Source: Bordetella parapertussis (GTDB lineage: Bacteria; Pseudomonadota; Gammaproteobacteria; Burkholderiales; Casimicrobiaceae). From it: a stretch of DNA of 64,000 nucleotides. Both the position numbers and the translations under genes were made by a program. Below, in pieces: positions 22,226-32,279 of this stretch (positions within the stretch are counted from its first letter, which is position 1; every line of letters begins with the position of its first letter). The stretch lies in the NCBI GenBank assembly GCA_943331295.2, contig CALQLA020000013.1:37055-101054 (forward strand), read 5' to 3'. A model generated the notes under the pieces. It was not told where the DNA came from, searched no databases, and saw only the letters and a list, made by a program, of their open reading frames with translations.

Positions 22226-22249
22226 CTTGCCGGGTTTTCCGCACCGGGG

Positions 22250-25200
22250 ATGGGCATCGTGTCGATGGTCGAGATTGCGCTGAAGCGCCCGTACACGTTC
22301 ATCGTGATGGCGATGCTGATCGTGCTCGCGACGCCGTTCGCGCTGCTCAGCATGGCGACCGACATCTTTCCCGAGATCAACATCCCGGTCGTCAGCGTCA
22401 TCTGGAACTACAACGGGCTGCCGGCGCAGGAGATGGGCCAGCGCGTCGCCGGCCAGACCGAGCGCGGGCTCACGACGACGGTCGGCGACATCGAGCACAT
22501 CGAGTCGCAGTCGCTCGCCGGCATCACGATCATCAAGGTGTTCTTCCAGCCGACGGCGAACATCCAGACGGCGATCGCGCAGGTGGTCGCGTCGGTGCAG
22601 ACGCAGGTGCGCCAGCTCCCGCCCGGGATCACGCCGCCGCTGGTGATCAAGTATTCAGCATCGAGCATCCCGGTCGTGCAGCTGGGGCTCGCCAGCGCGA
22701 CGCGGCCCGAGCAGTCGCTGTTCGACGCCGCGGTCAACGTGCTGCGGCCGCAGCTGATCACGATCCCCGGCGTCGCGGTGCCGTTCCCCTACGGCGGCAA
22801 GAACCGGCTGATCTCGGTCGACCTCGACACCCAGGCGCTGCAGGCGCGCGGCCTTGCGCCGGCCGACGTCATCAACGCGATCAACACGCAGAACCTGATC
22901 CTTCCGTCCGGCACCGCGAAGTTCGGCGAGACGGAGTACACGGTGCGGATGAACGGCTCGCCCGACGCGATCAGCGGGCTGGGCGACCTGCCGGTGCGCA
23001 CGGTCAACGGCGCCACCACCTACGTGCGCGACGTCGCCAACGTCCGCGACGGCTTCTCGCCGCAGATCAACATCGTCCGCCAGGACGGCGCGCGCGGCGT
23101 GCTGCTGTCGGTGCTGAAGAACGGCGGCGCGTCGACGCTCGACATCGTGGCCAACCTGCGCGCGCTGCTGCCGCGCGTGGCGCAGACGCTGCCCGAAGAC
23201 ATCAGGATCACGCCGCTCTTCGACCAGTCGCTGTTCGTCAAGGCGGCGATCAAGGGCGTGGTCGCCGAGGCGCTGATCGCCGCCGTGCTGACGGCCGCGA
23301 TGGTGCTGCTGTTCCTCGGCAACTGGCGCAGCACGCTGATCATCGCGCTGACGATCCCGCTGTCCGTCCTCGCCTCGATCCTGATGCTGCACGTCGCGGG
23401 CGAGACGCTCAACCTGATGACGCTGGGCGGGCTGGCGCTCTCGATCGGCATCCTCGTCGACCAGTCGATCGTGACCATCGAGAACATCGAGCGGCACCTG
23501 CACGCCGGCACCGAGCTGAAGCAGGCGATCCTCGTCGGCGCCGGCGAGATCGGCGTGCCGGTGTTCGTGTCCACGCTTTGCATCTGCATCGTCTTCGTGC
23601 CGATGTTCTTCCTGTCGGGCGTCGCGCGCTACCTGTTCGTGCCGATGGCGCTGGCCGTGGTGTTCGCGATGTGCGCGTCTTACGTCCTGTCGCGCACGCT
23701 GGTGCCCACGCTGGTGATGCTGCTGATGGGCGGCGTGCACGAGGCGCGGGCCGAGGGCAAGCCGGGCCTGCTGCAGCGGCTCTACAAGGCCTTCGACCAG
23801 CAGTTCGAGCGCGTCCGCCGGGCGTACACGCTGACGCTGTCGGTGATGCTGGCGCGCCAGCGCACGTTCACGGCGGTCTTCATGGGCTTCTGCCTCGTGT
23901 CGTGCGCGCTGTTCCCGTTCCTCGGCCGCGACTTCTTCCCGAGCGTCGACGCCGGGCAGATCCGCCTGCACATGCGCGCGCCGACCGGCACGCGGATCGA
24001 GGAGACCGCGCGCATCGCCGACGCGGTCGAGGCGGCGATCCGCGAGATCGTGCCGCCGGACCAGCTGGAAACCATCCTCGACAACCTGGGCATCCCCAAC
24101 AGCGGGATCAACCTCTCCTACAGCAACGCCGGCACGATCGGCACGCTCGACGGCGAGATCCAGATGTCGCTGCGCGAGGGCCATCGGCCGACCGAGGAGT
24201 TCGTCACCGCGCTGCGCGCCGAGTTGCCGAAGCGCTTTCCCGGCGTGGAGTTCTTCTTCCAGCCGGCCGACATCGTCACCCAGATCCTGAACTTCGGCCT
24301 GCCCGCGGCGATCGACGTGCAGTTCACGGGCTCGGACGTGTTCGGCAACGCGGCGCTCGCCGCCGAGCTCACCAAGGCGATCCGGAAGATCCCGGGCGCC
24401 GTCGACGCCCACGTCCACCAGCGGATGGACGGCCCGATCCTCGACCTGCAGATGGATCGCTCGCGCCTGCAGCAGTTCGGGCTCACGGCGTTCAACGTCG
24501 GCCAGAACGTGCTGGTGTCGCTGTCCGGCAGCTCGCAGACGGCGCCCGCGTTCTGGCTCAATCCGGCCAACGGCGTCGTCTACAACGTCGCGGTGCAGAC
24601 GCCGCAGTACAACGTGAACTCGCTCGACGCGCTGCTCAACATGCCGGTCGCGGCGACGGGGGCGGCCGCCGGCAACGCTCCGCAGCTCCTCGGCAACCTG
24701 GTCGAGGTGAAGCCCGGGCGCCAGCTCGCCGTCGCCTCGCGCTACAACATCTCGCCGTCGATCGACCTCTACGTCAGCGTGCAGGGCACCGACCTCGCCA
24801 GCGTCGCGGGGAAGGTGCAGGCGCTGGTCGACGAGCTTCGCCCGCGGCTGCCGCGCGGCAGCCAGGTGACGATGCGCGGCCAGGTGCAGACGATGCAGTC
24901 GTCGTTCCTGGGCCTCACGGTCGGCCTCGCGATGGCGATCGTGCTGGTCTACCTGCTCGTCGTGGTCAACTTCCAGTCGTGGATCGACGCCGCGATCATC
25001 GTCGCCGCGCTGCCCGCGGCGCTGGCGGGCATCGCGTGGATGCTGTTCATCACCGGCACCACGCTGTCGGTGCCGGCGCTGACCGGCGCGATCATGACGA
25101 TGGGGGTGGCCACCGCCAACAGCATCCTGGTCGTCGCGTTCGCGCGGCAGCGGCAGGAGGAGGGCATCACCGCGCTGTCGGCCGCGCTCGAGGCGGGCGC

Positions 25201-25474
25201 CACGCGCATCCGGCCGGTGCTGATGACCGCGCTGGCGATGATCATCGGCATGATCCCGATGGCGCTGGGCCTGGGCGAGGGCGCCGAGCAGAACGCGCCG
25301 CTCGGCCGCGCGGTGATCGGCGGGCTGGTGTTCGCCACCGTGTCGACGCTGTTCTTCGTCCCCGTCGTCTACGCCGGCATCCATCGCCGCCTCGAGCGGC
25401 GCGCCGCCGCGCGGGCCGGCATTTCGGACGCGCCGCACGGCGCGTCCCCGCAGGAGGCAGCAAGCAATGTCTGA
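22250..25474 (+). CDS. Efflux RND transporter permease subunit
   Basis: ALKRPYTFIVMAMLIVLATPFALLSMATDIFPEINIPVVSV; LALSIGILVDQSIVTIENIERHLH; FLGRDFFPSVDAGQIRLHMRAPTGTRIEETAR. Confidence 0.95.
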   Translation: MGIVSMVEIALKRPYTFIVMAMLIVLATPFALLSMATDIFPEINIPVVSVIWNYNGLPAQEMGQRVAGQTERGLTTTVGDIEHIESQSLAGITIIKVFFQPTANIQTAIAQVVASVQTQVRQLPPGITPPLVIKYSASSIPVVQLGLASATRPEQSLFDAAVNVLRPQLITIPGVAVPFPYGGKNRLISVDLDTQALQARGLAPADVINAINTQNLILPSGTAKFGETEYTVRMNGSPDAISGLGDLPVRTVNGATTYVRDVANVRDGFSPQINIVRQDGARGVLLSVLKNGGASTLDIVANLRALLPRVAQTLPEDIRITPLFDQSLFVKAAIKGVVAEALIAAVLTAAMVLLFLGNWRSTLIIALTIPLSVLASILMLHVAGETLNLMTLGGLALSIGILVDQSIVTIENIERHLHAGTELKQAILVGAGEIGVPVFVSTLCICIVFVPMFFLSGVARYLFVPMALAVVFAMCASYVLSRTLVPTLVMLLMGGVHEARAEGKPGLLQRLYKAFDQQFERVRRAYTLTLSVMLARQRTFTAVFMGFCLVSCALFPFLGRDFFPSVDAGQIRLHMRAPTGTRIEETARIADAVEAAIREIVPPDQLETILDNLGIPNSGINLSYSNAGTIGTLDGEIQMSLREGHRPTEEFVTALRAELPKRFPGVEFFFQPADIVTQILNFGLPAAIDVQFTGSDVFGNAALAAELTKAIRKIPGAVDAHVHQRMDGPILDLQMDRSRLQQFGLTAFNVGQNVLVSLSGSSQTAPAFWLNPANGVVYNVAVQTPQYNVNSLDALLNMPVAATGAAAGNAPQLLGNLVEVKPGRQLAVASRYNISPSIDLYVSVQGTDLASVAGKVQALVDELRPRLPRGSQVTMRGQVQTMQSSFLGLTVGLAMAIVLVYLLVVVNFQSWIDAAIIVAALPAALAGIAWMLFITGTTLSVPALTGAIMTMGVATANSILVVAFARQRQEEGITALSAALEAGATRIRPVLMTALAMIIGMIPMALGLGEGAEQNAPLGRAVIGGLVFATVSTLFFVPVVYAGIHRRLERRAAARAGISDAPHGASPQEAASNV

Positions 25475-26696
25475 AGAACGACACGCGCCGCTGGTGATCC
25501 ATCCGCTCGAGGTGGACGACCCCGGCCAGTTGCACACGCGCGGCCAGATCGCCCGCCGCAGCAAGATCGTCGCCGCCGTCATCCTCGTGCTGCTGCTGCT
25601 CGGGGCGGCGCGCACCGTCGTGAGCCGCATGTCCAATGCGCAGGCGCTGGAAGCGGGCACCGCCGAGCGCGCAAAGGTGTACGTGAAGACCGCGCTGCCG
25701 AAGTCGAGCGACGCCGGCCAGACGCTGTCGCTCCCCGGCACGCTGCAGGGCTTCGTGCAGTCGCCGATCGCGGCGCGGGCGTCGGGCTACCTGCGGCGCT
25801 GGTACAAGGACATCGGCAGCCATGTCGCGAAGGGCGAGCTGCTGGCCGAGATCGAGACGCCGGAGATCGACCAGCAGCTGTCGCAGGCGATCGCCGCGCG
25901 GCAGCAGGCGGCGGCGAGCCTCGACCTCGCCCGCAGCACGGTCGACCGGTGGGAGAGCCTGCGCAAGAAGGACGCCGTCTCGCAGCAGGAACTCGACGAG
26001 CGCAGGAGCGGCTACGCGCAGGCGAACGCCAACCTGGCCGCCGCCGAGGCCAACGTCGAGCGGCTGCGGCAGCTCGAGGGCTTCAAGCGGATCGTCGCGC
26101 CGTTCGCCGGCGTGATCACCCGCCGCAACGTCGACACCGGCGACCTGATCGACGCCGGCAGCAGCGGCGGCCGCGCGCTGTTCCTGCTCGCGCAGACCGA
26201 TCCGCTGCGCCTCTACGTCAGCGTGCCGCAGGCGTACTCGCAGCTGGTCAAGCCCGGGCAGAAGGTCGTGGTCACGCAGGCGGAGCTGCGCGGGCGCACG
26301 TTCGAGGGCGAAGTCGCGCGGACGGCGGCGTCGATCGACGCGACGACGCGCACGATGCAGGTCGAGATCGCGCTGCCCAATCACGACGGCGTGCTGCTGC
26401 CCGGCGCCTACGTGCAGGTGTCGCTGCCACTCGTCGCGAGCAAGTCGCTGTCGATTCCGGCCAACGCGCTGATGATCCGCGGCGAAGGCATCCGCGTGGC
26501 CGTGGTCGGTGCCGACGGCCGCGTCCACCTGAAGCCGGTCCGCATCGGCCGCAACTACGGCGAGGCGGTCGAGTTGCTCGACGGCGTCGCCGGTACCGAC
26601 CCGCTGGTGCTGAACCCGTCCGATTCGCTGGCCGAGGGCGACGTCGTGTCGATCGCCGCCGCGACGCCGGCGGCCGCCGCCAAGGGCGCGAAGTGA
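25467..26696 (+). CDS. Efflux RND transporter periplasmic adaptor (MFP)
   Basis: SLPGTLQGFVQSPIAARASGYLRRWYKDIGSHVAKGELLAEIETPEIDQQL; overlaps permease stop. Confidence 0.94.
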   Translation: MSEERHAPLVIHPLEVDDPGQLHTRGQIARRSKIVAAVILVLLLLGAARTVVSRMSNAQALEAGTAERAKVYVKTALPKSSDAGQTLSLPGTLQGFVQSPIAARASGYLRRWYKDIGSHVAKGELLAEIETPEIDQQLSQAIAARQQAAASLDLARSTVDRWESLRKKDAVSQQELDERRSGYAQANANLAAAEANVERLRQLEGFKRIVAPFAGVITRRNVDTGDLIDAGSSGGRALFLLAQTDPLRLYVSVPQAYSQLVKPGQKVVVTQAELRGRTFEGEVARTAASIDATTRTMQVEIALPNHDGVLLPGAYVQVSLPLVASKSLSIPANALMIRGEGIRVAVVGADGRVHLKPVRIGRNYGEAVELLDGVAGTDPLVLNPSDSLAEGDVVSIAAATPAAAAKGAK

Positions 26697-28147
26697 GGGC
26701 ACTGCCCGCGGCCCTCGTCGCGGCGGGCGTGGCGCTGCTCGCCGCCTGCACGGTCGGCCCGGACTACCGCCGGCCCGCGGTCGAGATGCCCGTCGCGTGG
26801 CAGATCGAGCCGCCGTGGCGCGAAGCCACGCCCGACGACGCCGCCGCCAAGGGGCCGTGGTGGCAGCGCTTCGGCGATCCGCAGTTGGACGCGCTGGAGA
26901 AGGAGGCGCTCGCGTCCAACCCCACGCTTGCCGCGGCCACCGCGCGGCTCGCGCAGGCGCGCGCGATCGTCGCGTCGACGTCGGCGGCGCAGATTCCCCA
27001 GGTCGGCGCCGCGTCGCGCCTCGGGCGCCAGAAGATCTCCGCCGACCGGCCGCGCACGAACTACTCGTCGGCCAACTTCTCCACGATCCAGAACGACTTC
27101 ATCGCCGCGTTCAGCGTCAGCTACGAGGTCGACCTGTTCGGCCGCGTGCAGCGGACGGTCGAGGGCGCGCGCGCGTCGGCCGAGCAGTCGGCGGCGGACC
27201 TCGAGAACACGCGGCTGGTGCTGACGGCGGACCTCGCCGTCGCGTACTTCGCGCTGCGCCAGACGGACGTCGAGCTCGACGTGCTGGCGCGCTCCATCGC
27301 GCTGCAGCAGCGGGCGCTGGAGCTTGCCACCGCCCGGCACGACCTCGGCGCCGCATCGGGCCTCGACGTCGCGCAGCAGCAGGCGCTGCTCGACAGCACG
27401 CTGACGCAGGTCGACGTGCTGAAGAGGCAGCGCAGCCAGTTCGAGCACGCGATCGCCACGCTGATGGGCACGCCGGCGCCGCTGTTCGCGCTGGCGCCGG
27501 ACGTGCGCCGCGCCGCGCCGCCGCCGGTGCCGCTGGGCGTGCCGTCTGACATCCTGCAGCGCCGGCCCGACGTCGCCGCCGCCGAGCGCGCGATGGCGGC
27601 GGCCAATGCCCAGATCGGCGTCGCCACCGCGGCGTTCTACCCCAGCATCACGCTGTCGCCGACGCTCGGCGTCGAGAGCGTCGCGATGTCGTCGCTGTTC
27701 AGCTACCCCAGCATGATCTGGGCGCTCGGCGTCTCGATCCTGCAGCCGGTGTTCGACGCCGGCCGCATCCAGGCCAACGTCGACTTCACGCGCGGCGGCT
27801 ACGACGTCACCGTCGCCAACTACCGCCGCATCGTCCTTCTCGCCATGCAGGAGGCCGAGGACGGCATCACGGGTCTCGCGGCGCTCGACCGCGCCACGAC
27901 CCAGGCGCAGGTCGCGATCGTCAGCACGAAGCGCGTGCTGCAGCTCGCGAACGACCGCTGGGAAGGCGGCGTGGCGACGTATCTCGACGTGATCACCGCC
28001 CAGCAGGGCCTGCTCAACAACGAGCGCCTCGCGGCGCAGTTGCAGGGGCAGCAGCTCCTGACGACGGTGTTCCTGATCAAGGCGCTGGGCGGCGACTGGG
28101 ACGGCACGCCGAAGCTCGCCGCCGGGGCGCCGCAGCGCGCCAACTGA
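26693..28147 (+). CDS. Efflux outer membrane factor (NodT-type)
   Basis: Lipoprotein signal ...LLAACTVGPDYRRPAVEMP; PSDILQRRPDVAAAERAMAAANAQIGVATAAFYPSITLSPTLG; GTGA overlap. Confidence 0.94.
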   Translation: MRALPAALVAAGVALLAACTVGPDYRRPAVEMPVAWQIEPPWREATPDDAAAKGPWWQRFGDPQLDALEKEALASNPTLAAATARLAQARAIVASTSAAQIPQVGAASRLGRQKISADRPRTNYSSANFSTIQNDFIAAFSVSYEVDLFGRVQRTVEGARASAEQSAADLENTRLVLTADLAVAYFALRQTDVELDVLARSIALQQRALELATARHDLGAASGLDVAQQQALLDSTLTQVDVLKRQRSQFEHAIATLMGTPAPLFALAPDVRRAAPPPVPLGVPSDILQRRPDVAAAERAMAAANAQIGVATAAFYPSITLSPTLGVESVAMSSLFSYPSMIWALGVSILQPVFDAGRIQANVDFTRGGYDVTVANYRRIVLLAMQEAEDGITGLAALDRATTQAQVAIVSTKRVLQLANDRWEGGVATYLDVITAQQGLLNNERLAAQLQGQQLLTTVFLIKALGGDWDGTPKLAAGAPQRAN

Positions 28148-28162
28148 GCGGCTGAGGGGAAA

Positions 28163-28699
28163 CTAAGGGGCAGCGGTGCCGCCCGGTGCGGCCGCGAGGT
28201 CGCGCCACATGTGCACCTTCGCCACGTAGCCGTCGTCCACGCTGACCGCGCGCGGCTCGAGCCCGAACGGGACGAAGCCGCAGCGCTCGTACAGCGCCTG
28301 CGCGGCATGGTTGCCTTCGGTGACGGTGAGCTGCACGAGGACGACGCCCGGCCGCGCGCGGGCGAGGTCGAGCACGGCGTGGACGAGGCCCGCGCCGAAG
28401 CCCGACTGGCGGTGCCCGGGCCGGACGTACATGCCAAACAGTGTCGCCTTGTGGCGGGCCTTCTCGCGCGTCTCGAAGGCGATGCCGGCGACACCGGCCA
28501 GGCCTGCGCCGGCGAACGCGCCGGTCACGATTTCGCGCGCATCGGCGGCCTCGGTGAGCCGCGCCTCCCACCACGCGGTCGGCAGCGCGGCGCGCTCGGC
28601 GGCGCTCGATGTGAACGCGTCGGGGTGCCGCGCGTAGGCCTCGAGCATCAGTTCGCGATAGGACGGGGCGTCGGCGGGGACGAGGCGGCGGATGGTCAT
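28163..28699 (-). CDS. GNAT family N-acetyltransferase
   Basis: MTIRRLVPADAPSYRELMLEAY; LFGMYVRPGHRQSGFGAGLVHAVLDLA; ALYERCGFVPFG. Confidence 0.9.
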   Translation of the reverse strand: MTIRRLVPADAPSYRELMLEAYARHPDAFTSSAAERAALPTAWWEARLTEAADAREIVTGAFAGAGLAGVAGIAFETREKARHKATLFGMYVRPGHRQSGFGAGLVHAVLDLARARPGVVLVQLTVTEGNHAAQALYERCGFVPFGLEPRAVSVDDGYVAKVHMWRDLAAAPGGTAAP

Positions 28700-28742
28700 G
28701 GAGTGTCCCGGAAGCCGCGGTGTTGCGCGCAGCGATCGGGCG

Positions 28743-29615
28743 TCATGCATCCGCCAGCGCCGTGACGTCGGCGGCGCACCACTCCCGCTCGTCGTCGGGA
28801 ACGCGCGCATACAATCGCAGCGCGTGCTCGCGCGCCGCGGCGAACGCGAGGTCGTCGCCGGTCGCGCGGCGGGCGAGCGCCAGCACCGCGTAGCCGAAGA
28901 ACTGCTCGAACGCCGGTGCATCGTTGCGCTCGCACACCGTGATGCAGTCCTGGGCGCTGTCCGCCGCCGCCGCCGGATTGCCCCCCGCCAGCAGGCAGTG
29001 CGCGAGCCGATGGTGCGCGCGCTCCTCCTCGAGCCAGGTGCCGGCCCGTCGCCAGTAACGCAGGCCGCCGCGCGCGGCGGCGACCATGCCGTCGGTCTCG
29101 GCCGCGTCGCGATCCGGCTTTTCCTGCAACGCGACGGCAAGGTTGTTGCCGGCGACCGCCAGCGCGCGCACCGCGGGCGATCCTGCCGGCAGAGCGTTGC
29201 CGGCGCCCGCGTCCGCCTCCCGGTAGGCGGCGATCGCGGCCGCGAATGCGCCGCGGCCGGCAAAGATCGAGGCGGCGCCTGCCAGCGCGGCGATCCGGTC
29301 GGCGTCGGTCAGTCCCCCGAGCGCCTGCGCGTCCCCGCCGGCGTAGCGCAGGGTGGCCGCGCCGCGCGCCAGCGCGCCTTTCGCTTCGGCGTCGCCGGCG
29401 GCCACCGGCAGGTCGCGCACGGCGGCGAGGAGCGCGATGCCCTCCTCCCATGCGCCCAGGTGCTCGCCGCAGACGTGGGTGACGAGGCGCGCGAACGGCG
29501 GGACCTGCGCCGCGGAAGCGATCAGCGGCAGCGCGGGGCGGAGGCGGTCGGCGACTTCCCGGGGACGGTCGCCGTGGTCGTTCCAGGCGGTCGCGATGAA
29601 GGTGTCGAAGGTCAT
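28743..29615 (-). CDS. Hypothetical helical-repeat (TPR-like) protein
   Basis: MTFDTFIATAWNDHGDRPREVADRL; repeated Ala-rich helical pairs, hairpin-like spacing. Confidence 0.6.
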   Translation of the reverse strand: MTFDTFIATAWNDHGDRPREVADRLRPALPLIASAAQVPPFARLVTHVCGEHLGAWEEGIALLAAVRDLPVAAGDAEAKGALARGAATLRYAGGDAQALGGLTDADRIAALAGAASIFAGRGAFAAAIAAYREADAGAGNALPAGSPAVRALAVAGNNLAVALQEKPDRDAAETDGMVAAARGGLRYWRRAGTWLEEERAHHRLAHCLLAGGNPAAAADSAQDCITVCERNDAPAFEQFFGYAVLALARRATGDDLAFAAAREHALRLYARVPDDEREWCAADVTALADA

Positions 29616-29667
29616 GGGCGGGTCGGGGTTCGGTTGGCGGGATCGTGACGACAACGTGCGGGCAGGG

Positions 29668-30126
29668 TCAGCCCTGCCGTCGATAGAGGACATCGGGTTC
29701 CGACTCCGGCGCCGGGCTCACGCCGAAGGCGATCGCCGTGAACCCGTGCCGCTGGTAGAAAGCACGCGCGGCGGCGTTGCGGAAGAACGTGTACAGGCGC
29801 AGCTCGGCGGGAGAGGCGGCCTGCGCCGCGCGCAGCAGCGCGCTGCCGATGCCGCGCCGCTGGAACGGCGGGAACACCGCGAGCTGGCGAATCCACGGCG
29901 CCTCCAGCGCAACGAGGCCCTGAAGCTCGCCGTCGGCGTCGGCGACCCAGATGCGGGCGACCGGCACCACGTGGTCGCGGAAGAAGCGCCGCGCATCGTC
30001 CGGCGTGTGCTGTTGTTGCAGCGCGACGTACGGAAAGCTCTCCTGGTTCGTCTCGTGCCACGCCCGCACCAGGACGTCGAAGTCGCGGTCCTCGTACGGA
30101 CGGATTTCGGCGTCGCCTGCGCTCAT
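29668..30126 (-). CDS. GNAT family N-acetyltransferase
   Basis: MSAGDAEIRPYEDRDFDVLVRAWHETNQESFPY; LAVFPPFQRRGIGSALLRAAQ; FYQRHGFTAIAFG. Confidence 0.9.
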   Translation of the reverse strand: MSAGDAEIRPYEDRDFDVLVRAWHETNQESFPYVALQQQHTPDDARRFFRDHVVPVARIWVADADGELQGLVALEAPWIRQLAVFPPFQRRGIGSALLRAAQAASPAELRLYTFFRNAAARAFYQRHGFTAIAFGVSPAPESEPDVLYRRQG

Positions 30127-30153
30127 CGGGATCGGATCGGCAGGCGACCGCCG

Positions 30154-30492
30154 TCAGCGCGCGGCGGCGGCGTCGATCTGCGCGAGCGCCGCGCGAACGG
30201 CGTCGGCACTGCCGGGACGCACGAGGCGCGCGACTTCGCCGCCGTCGGCGAGGAAGACCAGCGTCGGCCACAGCTTGACGCGATACGAGCGTCCGAGCGG
30301 GCGCCCGCTGCCGTCGGCGACCTTGAGGTGGCGCACGCGCGGATGCGCCGCCAGCGCGGCGGCGACGAGCGGCGCCGCGGCGCGGCAATGGCCGCACCAC
30401 GCGTCGCCGAATTCGAGCAGCACCGGGCCGGCGAGCGCGTCGATCTCGGCGCGGGTGGGCGCGGGCGATGCGGCGGCTGCAGTCGTTGCCAT
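30154..30492 (-). CDS. Thioredoxin family protein
   Basis: LLEFGDAWCGHCRAAAPLVAAAL...VFLADGGEVARLVRPG. Confidence 0.88.
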   Translation of the reverse strand: MATTAAAASPAPTRAEIDALAGPVLLEFGDAWCGHCRAAAPLVAAALAAHPRVRHLKVADGSGRPLGRSYRVKLWPTLVFLADGGEVARLVRPGSADAVRAALAQIDAAAAR

Positions 30493-30522
30493 GTCGTTCC
30501 CGGCGGCTCCTGAACGGCGCGG

Positions 30523-30750
30523 TCAGCGCTCGTCGATCTGTACCAGTTTCATGCGTCCCGACGCGCCGCTCTTGACCACGACCTGCGACCTGCGGCACGC
30601 GAAGTGCGTCGCGACCAGCGCGATCAGCTCGGCGTTGGCCTTGCCGTCCACGGGCGGCGCCTTGACCTGCGCGAGCCACGTGCCGTCGTCCTGCGCTTCC
30701 AGCCCGGAAACGCGGGCGTTGGGCTTCACCTTGACGCGGATCACCTTCAT
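30523..30750 (-). CDS. DUF167 (YggU-like) family protein
   Basis: IRVKVKPNARVSGLEAQDDGTWLAQVKAPPVDGKANAELIALVATHF. Confidence 0.92.
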   Translation of the reverse strand: MKVIRVKVKPNARVSGLEAQDDGTWLAQVKAPPVDGKANAELIALVATHFACRRSQVVVKSGASGRMKLVQIDER

Positions 30751-30817
30751 GCCCCTGCCCCGGTCGCGACGGGGCCGGATCGGCTGCCCGCGGCGTTAGA
30801 GTAGCAGACGCCGGGGG

Positions 30818-31264
30818 TCACCGTTTCGCTGCCGCCCACGCGCGCAGCCGCGCGGCGAGCCACGGCGAAAGCGCCAGGAACGCGAGCCCGAACAGCATCA
30901 GCCCTCCGTGCGGGAGGTCGTAGTCGCTCAGGATCCGCTCCCACGATGCGTTCATCGCCCCGCGGCCGAGGCCGATCTCGAACGCGACGGTCAGCACCAC
31001 CCACAGCAGCCCGACGCCGGTGCGCGCCCGCGTCGACCGGGCATTGAGCCACGGCGCGCACGCACAGGCGATCGCGAGGATCAGCGCCGACGCGATGAAC
31101 ACGCTGACCTGCCGCGCGCGAAAATCGCCGACCAGCGGTTGCAGCAGCAGCACCCGCAGCACGCCGTGCACCGATTCGACGGTGATGATCAGGAGCCAGA
31201 CGGCGATCGCCCTGGCCCAGGGCATGCCGGACGGACGGGAGGCGTCGCGCGGCGCTTCAGCCAT
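30818..31264 (-). CDS. Small integral membrane protein, hypothetical
   Basis: Hydrophobic helices AIAVWLLIITVESVHGVLRVLLLQPLV; start overlaps stop of upstream gene. Confidence 0.7.
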   Translation of the reverse strand: MAEAPRDASRPSGMPWARAIAVWLLIITVESVHGVLRVLLLQPLVGDFRARQVSVFIASALILAIACACAPWLNARSTRARTGVGLLWVVLTVAFEIGLGRGAMNASWERILSDYDLPHGGLMLFGLAFLALSPWLAARLRAWAAAKR

Positions 31265-31688
31265 CGCCGCCGCCGCCGAAGTCGCCGCCGCCGCCGCCGC
31301 CGCCGCCGAAGTCGCCGTGGTCGCCGCCCAGCACGGCGGCCGGCGTGTGATGCAGGAACCGCCCGAACGCCTTGCGACAGAACCGGTCGTAGTGCTTCGT
31401 GTACAGGATGACCCCGTGCCAGAGGTCGTCGGCAACCTGCGAGGGCATCGCCACGAACCTGCGTCCGCCCTTGAGGTAGGCGAGGAAGAACTGCCGCAAT
31501 GCGTGCGCGACGAGCTGGCAGTCCTTCTGCGACAGGCCCGGGCGCCGCTTCCGCAGTTGGGCGAAGAGGCCGACCGGCAGTTCGAACGACCGGATGTATG
31601 CCTCCCGCCGCAGCCCGAGGTGACGCTGCCACAGCCCGGCGAGGAGCGCCGCGAGAACCAGCGCGGCGATGGCAAGTGCGGCACTCAT
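31257..31688 (-). CDS. Membrane-anchored protein with Gly-rich C-terminal tail
   Basis: MSAALAIAALVLAALLAGLWQRHLGLRREAYIRSFELP ... HGDFGGGGGGGGDFGGGGDG; low-complexity GCC tract at 31257-31330. Confidence 0.75.
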   Translation of the reverse strand: MSAALAIAALVLAALLAGLWQRHLGLRREAYIRSFELPVGLFAQLRKRRPGLSQKDCQLVAHALRQFFLAYLKGGRRFVAMPSQVADDLWHGVILYTKHYDRFCRKAFGRFLHHTPAAVLGGDHGDFGGGGGGGGDFGGGGDG

Positions 31689-32251
31689 CGTCCCGCCTGT
31701 GCCGGCGGCCATTCGCGCCGCAGCAGGCCGTAGAAGTCGACGTCCTTGGTCTCGCCCTTCGCTTCCCAGCGTTCGCGCAGCCGGCCCTCGACGGTGAAGC
31801 CCAGCGTGGCCAGCAGCCGCCCCGAGCGCGCGTTGCGGACGTCGACCTGCGCCTCCAGCCGGCGCAGCCCGCCCGGGCCGAACGCGAAATCGACGAGCGC
31901 CGTCAGTGCTTCGCGCATGTAGCCCGCGCCCCAGTGCGCGCGGCCCAGCACGTAGCCGATCTCGGCGCGGGCGCTGCCTTCCTCGTAGCGGAACACAAGG
32001 CAGGCGCCGATCGCGACGTCGGTGTACCGGTCCGCGACGACGAGCTGCAGCGACGTGCCGGTGATCTCGGCTGCCTGCATTCGCGCCAGCCACGCCTCGC
32101 CGTCCGCCAGCGTCTGCCACGTCGCGTAGGGCAGGTACCGGGTGACCTCGTCACTGCCGTTCACCACCCGCAGCGCGGGCAGGTCGCGCGCCTCGACATG
32201 GCGCAGCACGAGGCGCGTCGAGACGATCGGGGCGGGGAGGATCAGCGGCAT
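31685..32251 (-). CDS. GNAT family N-acetyltransferase (RimJ/RimL type)
   Basis: STRLVLRHVEARDLPALRVVNGSDEVTRYLPY; IGYVLGRAHWGAGYMREALTALVDFAFG. Confidence 0.9.
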   Translation of the reverse strand: MPLILPAPIVSTRLVLRHVEARDLPALRVVNGSDEVTRYLPYATWQTLADGEAWLARMQAAEITGTSLQLVVADRYTDVAIGACLVFRYEEGSARAEIGYVLGRAHWGAGYMREALTALVDFAFGPGGLRRLEAQVDVRNARSGRLLATLGFTVEGRLRERWEAKGETKDVDFYGLLRREWPPAQAGR

Positions 32252-32279
32252 CGGGGTTCCACGCGATGTGTAGAGGGCA

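Noticed and set aside
22655-25741. 1028-aa minus ORF opposite the RND permease
   Set aside because: Antisense artefact; the composition (RHRDQ-rich) is typical of the complement of high-GC genes.
30781-30812. GCGTTAGAG motif as an attC core
   Set aside because: Better explained as a -10-like TACTCT on the minus strand; no partner core.
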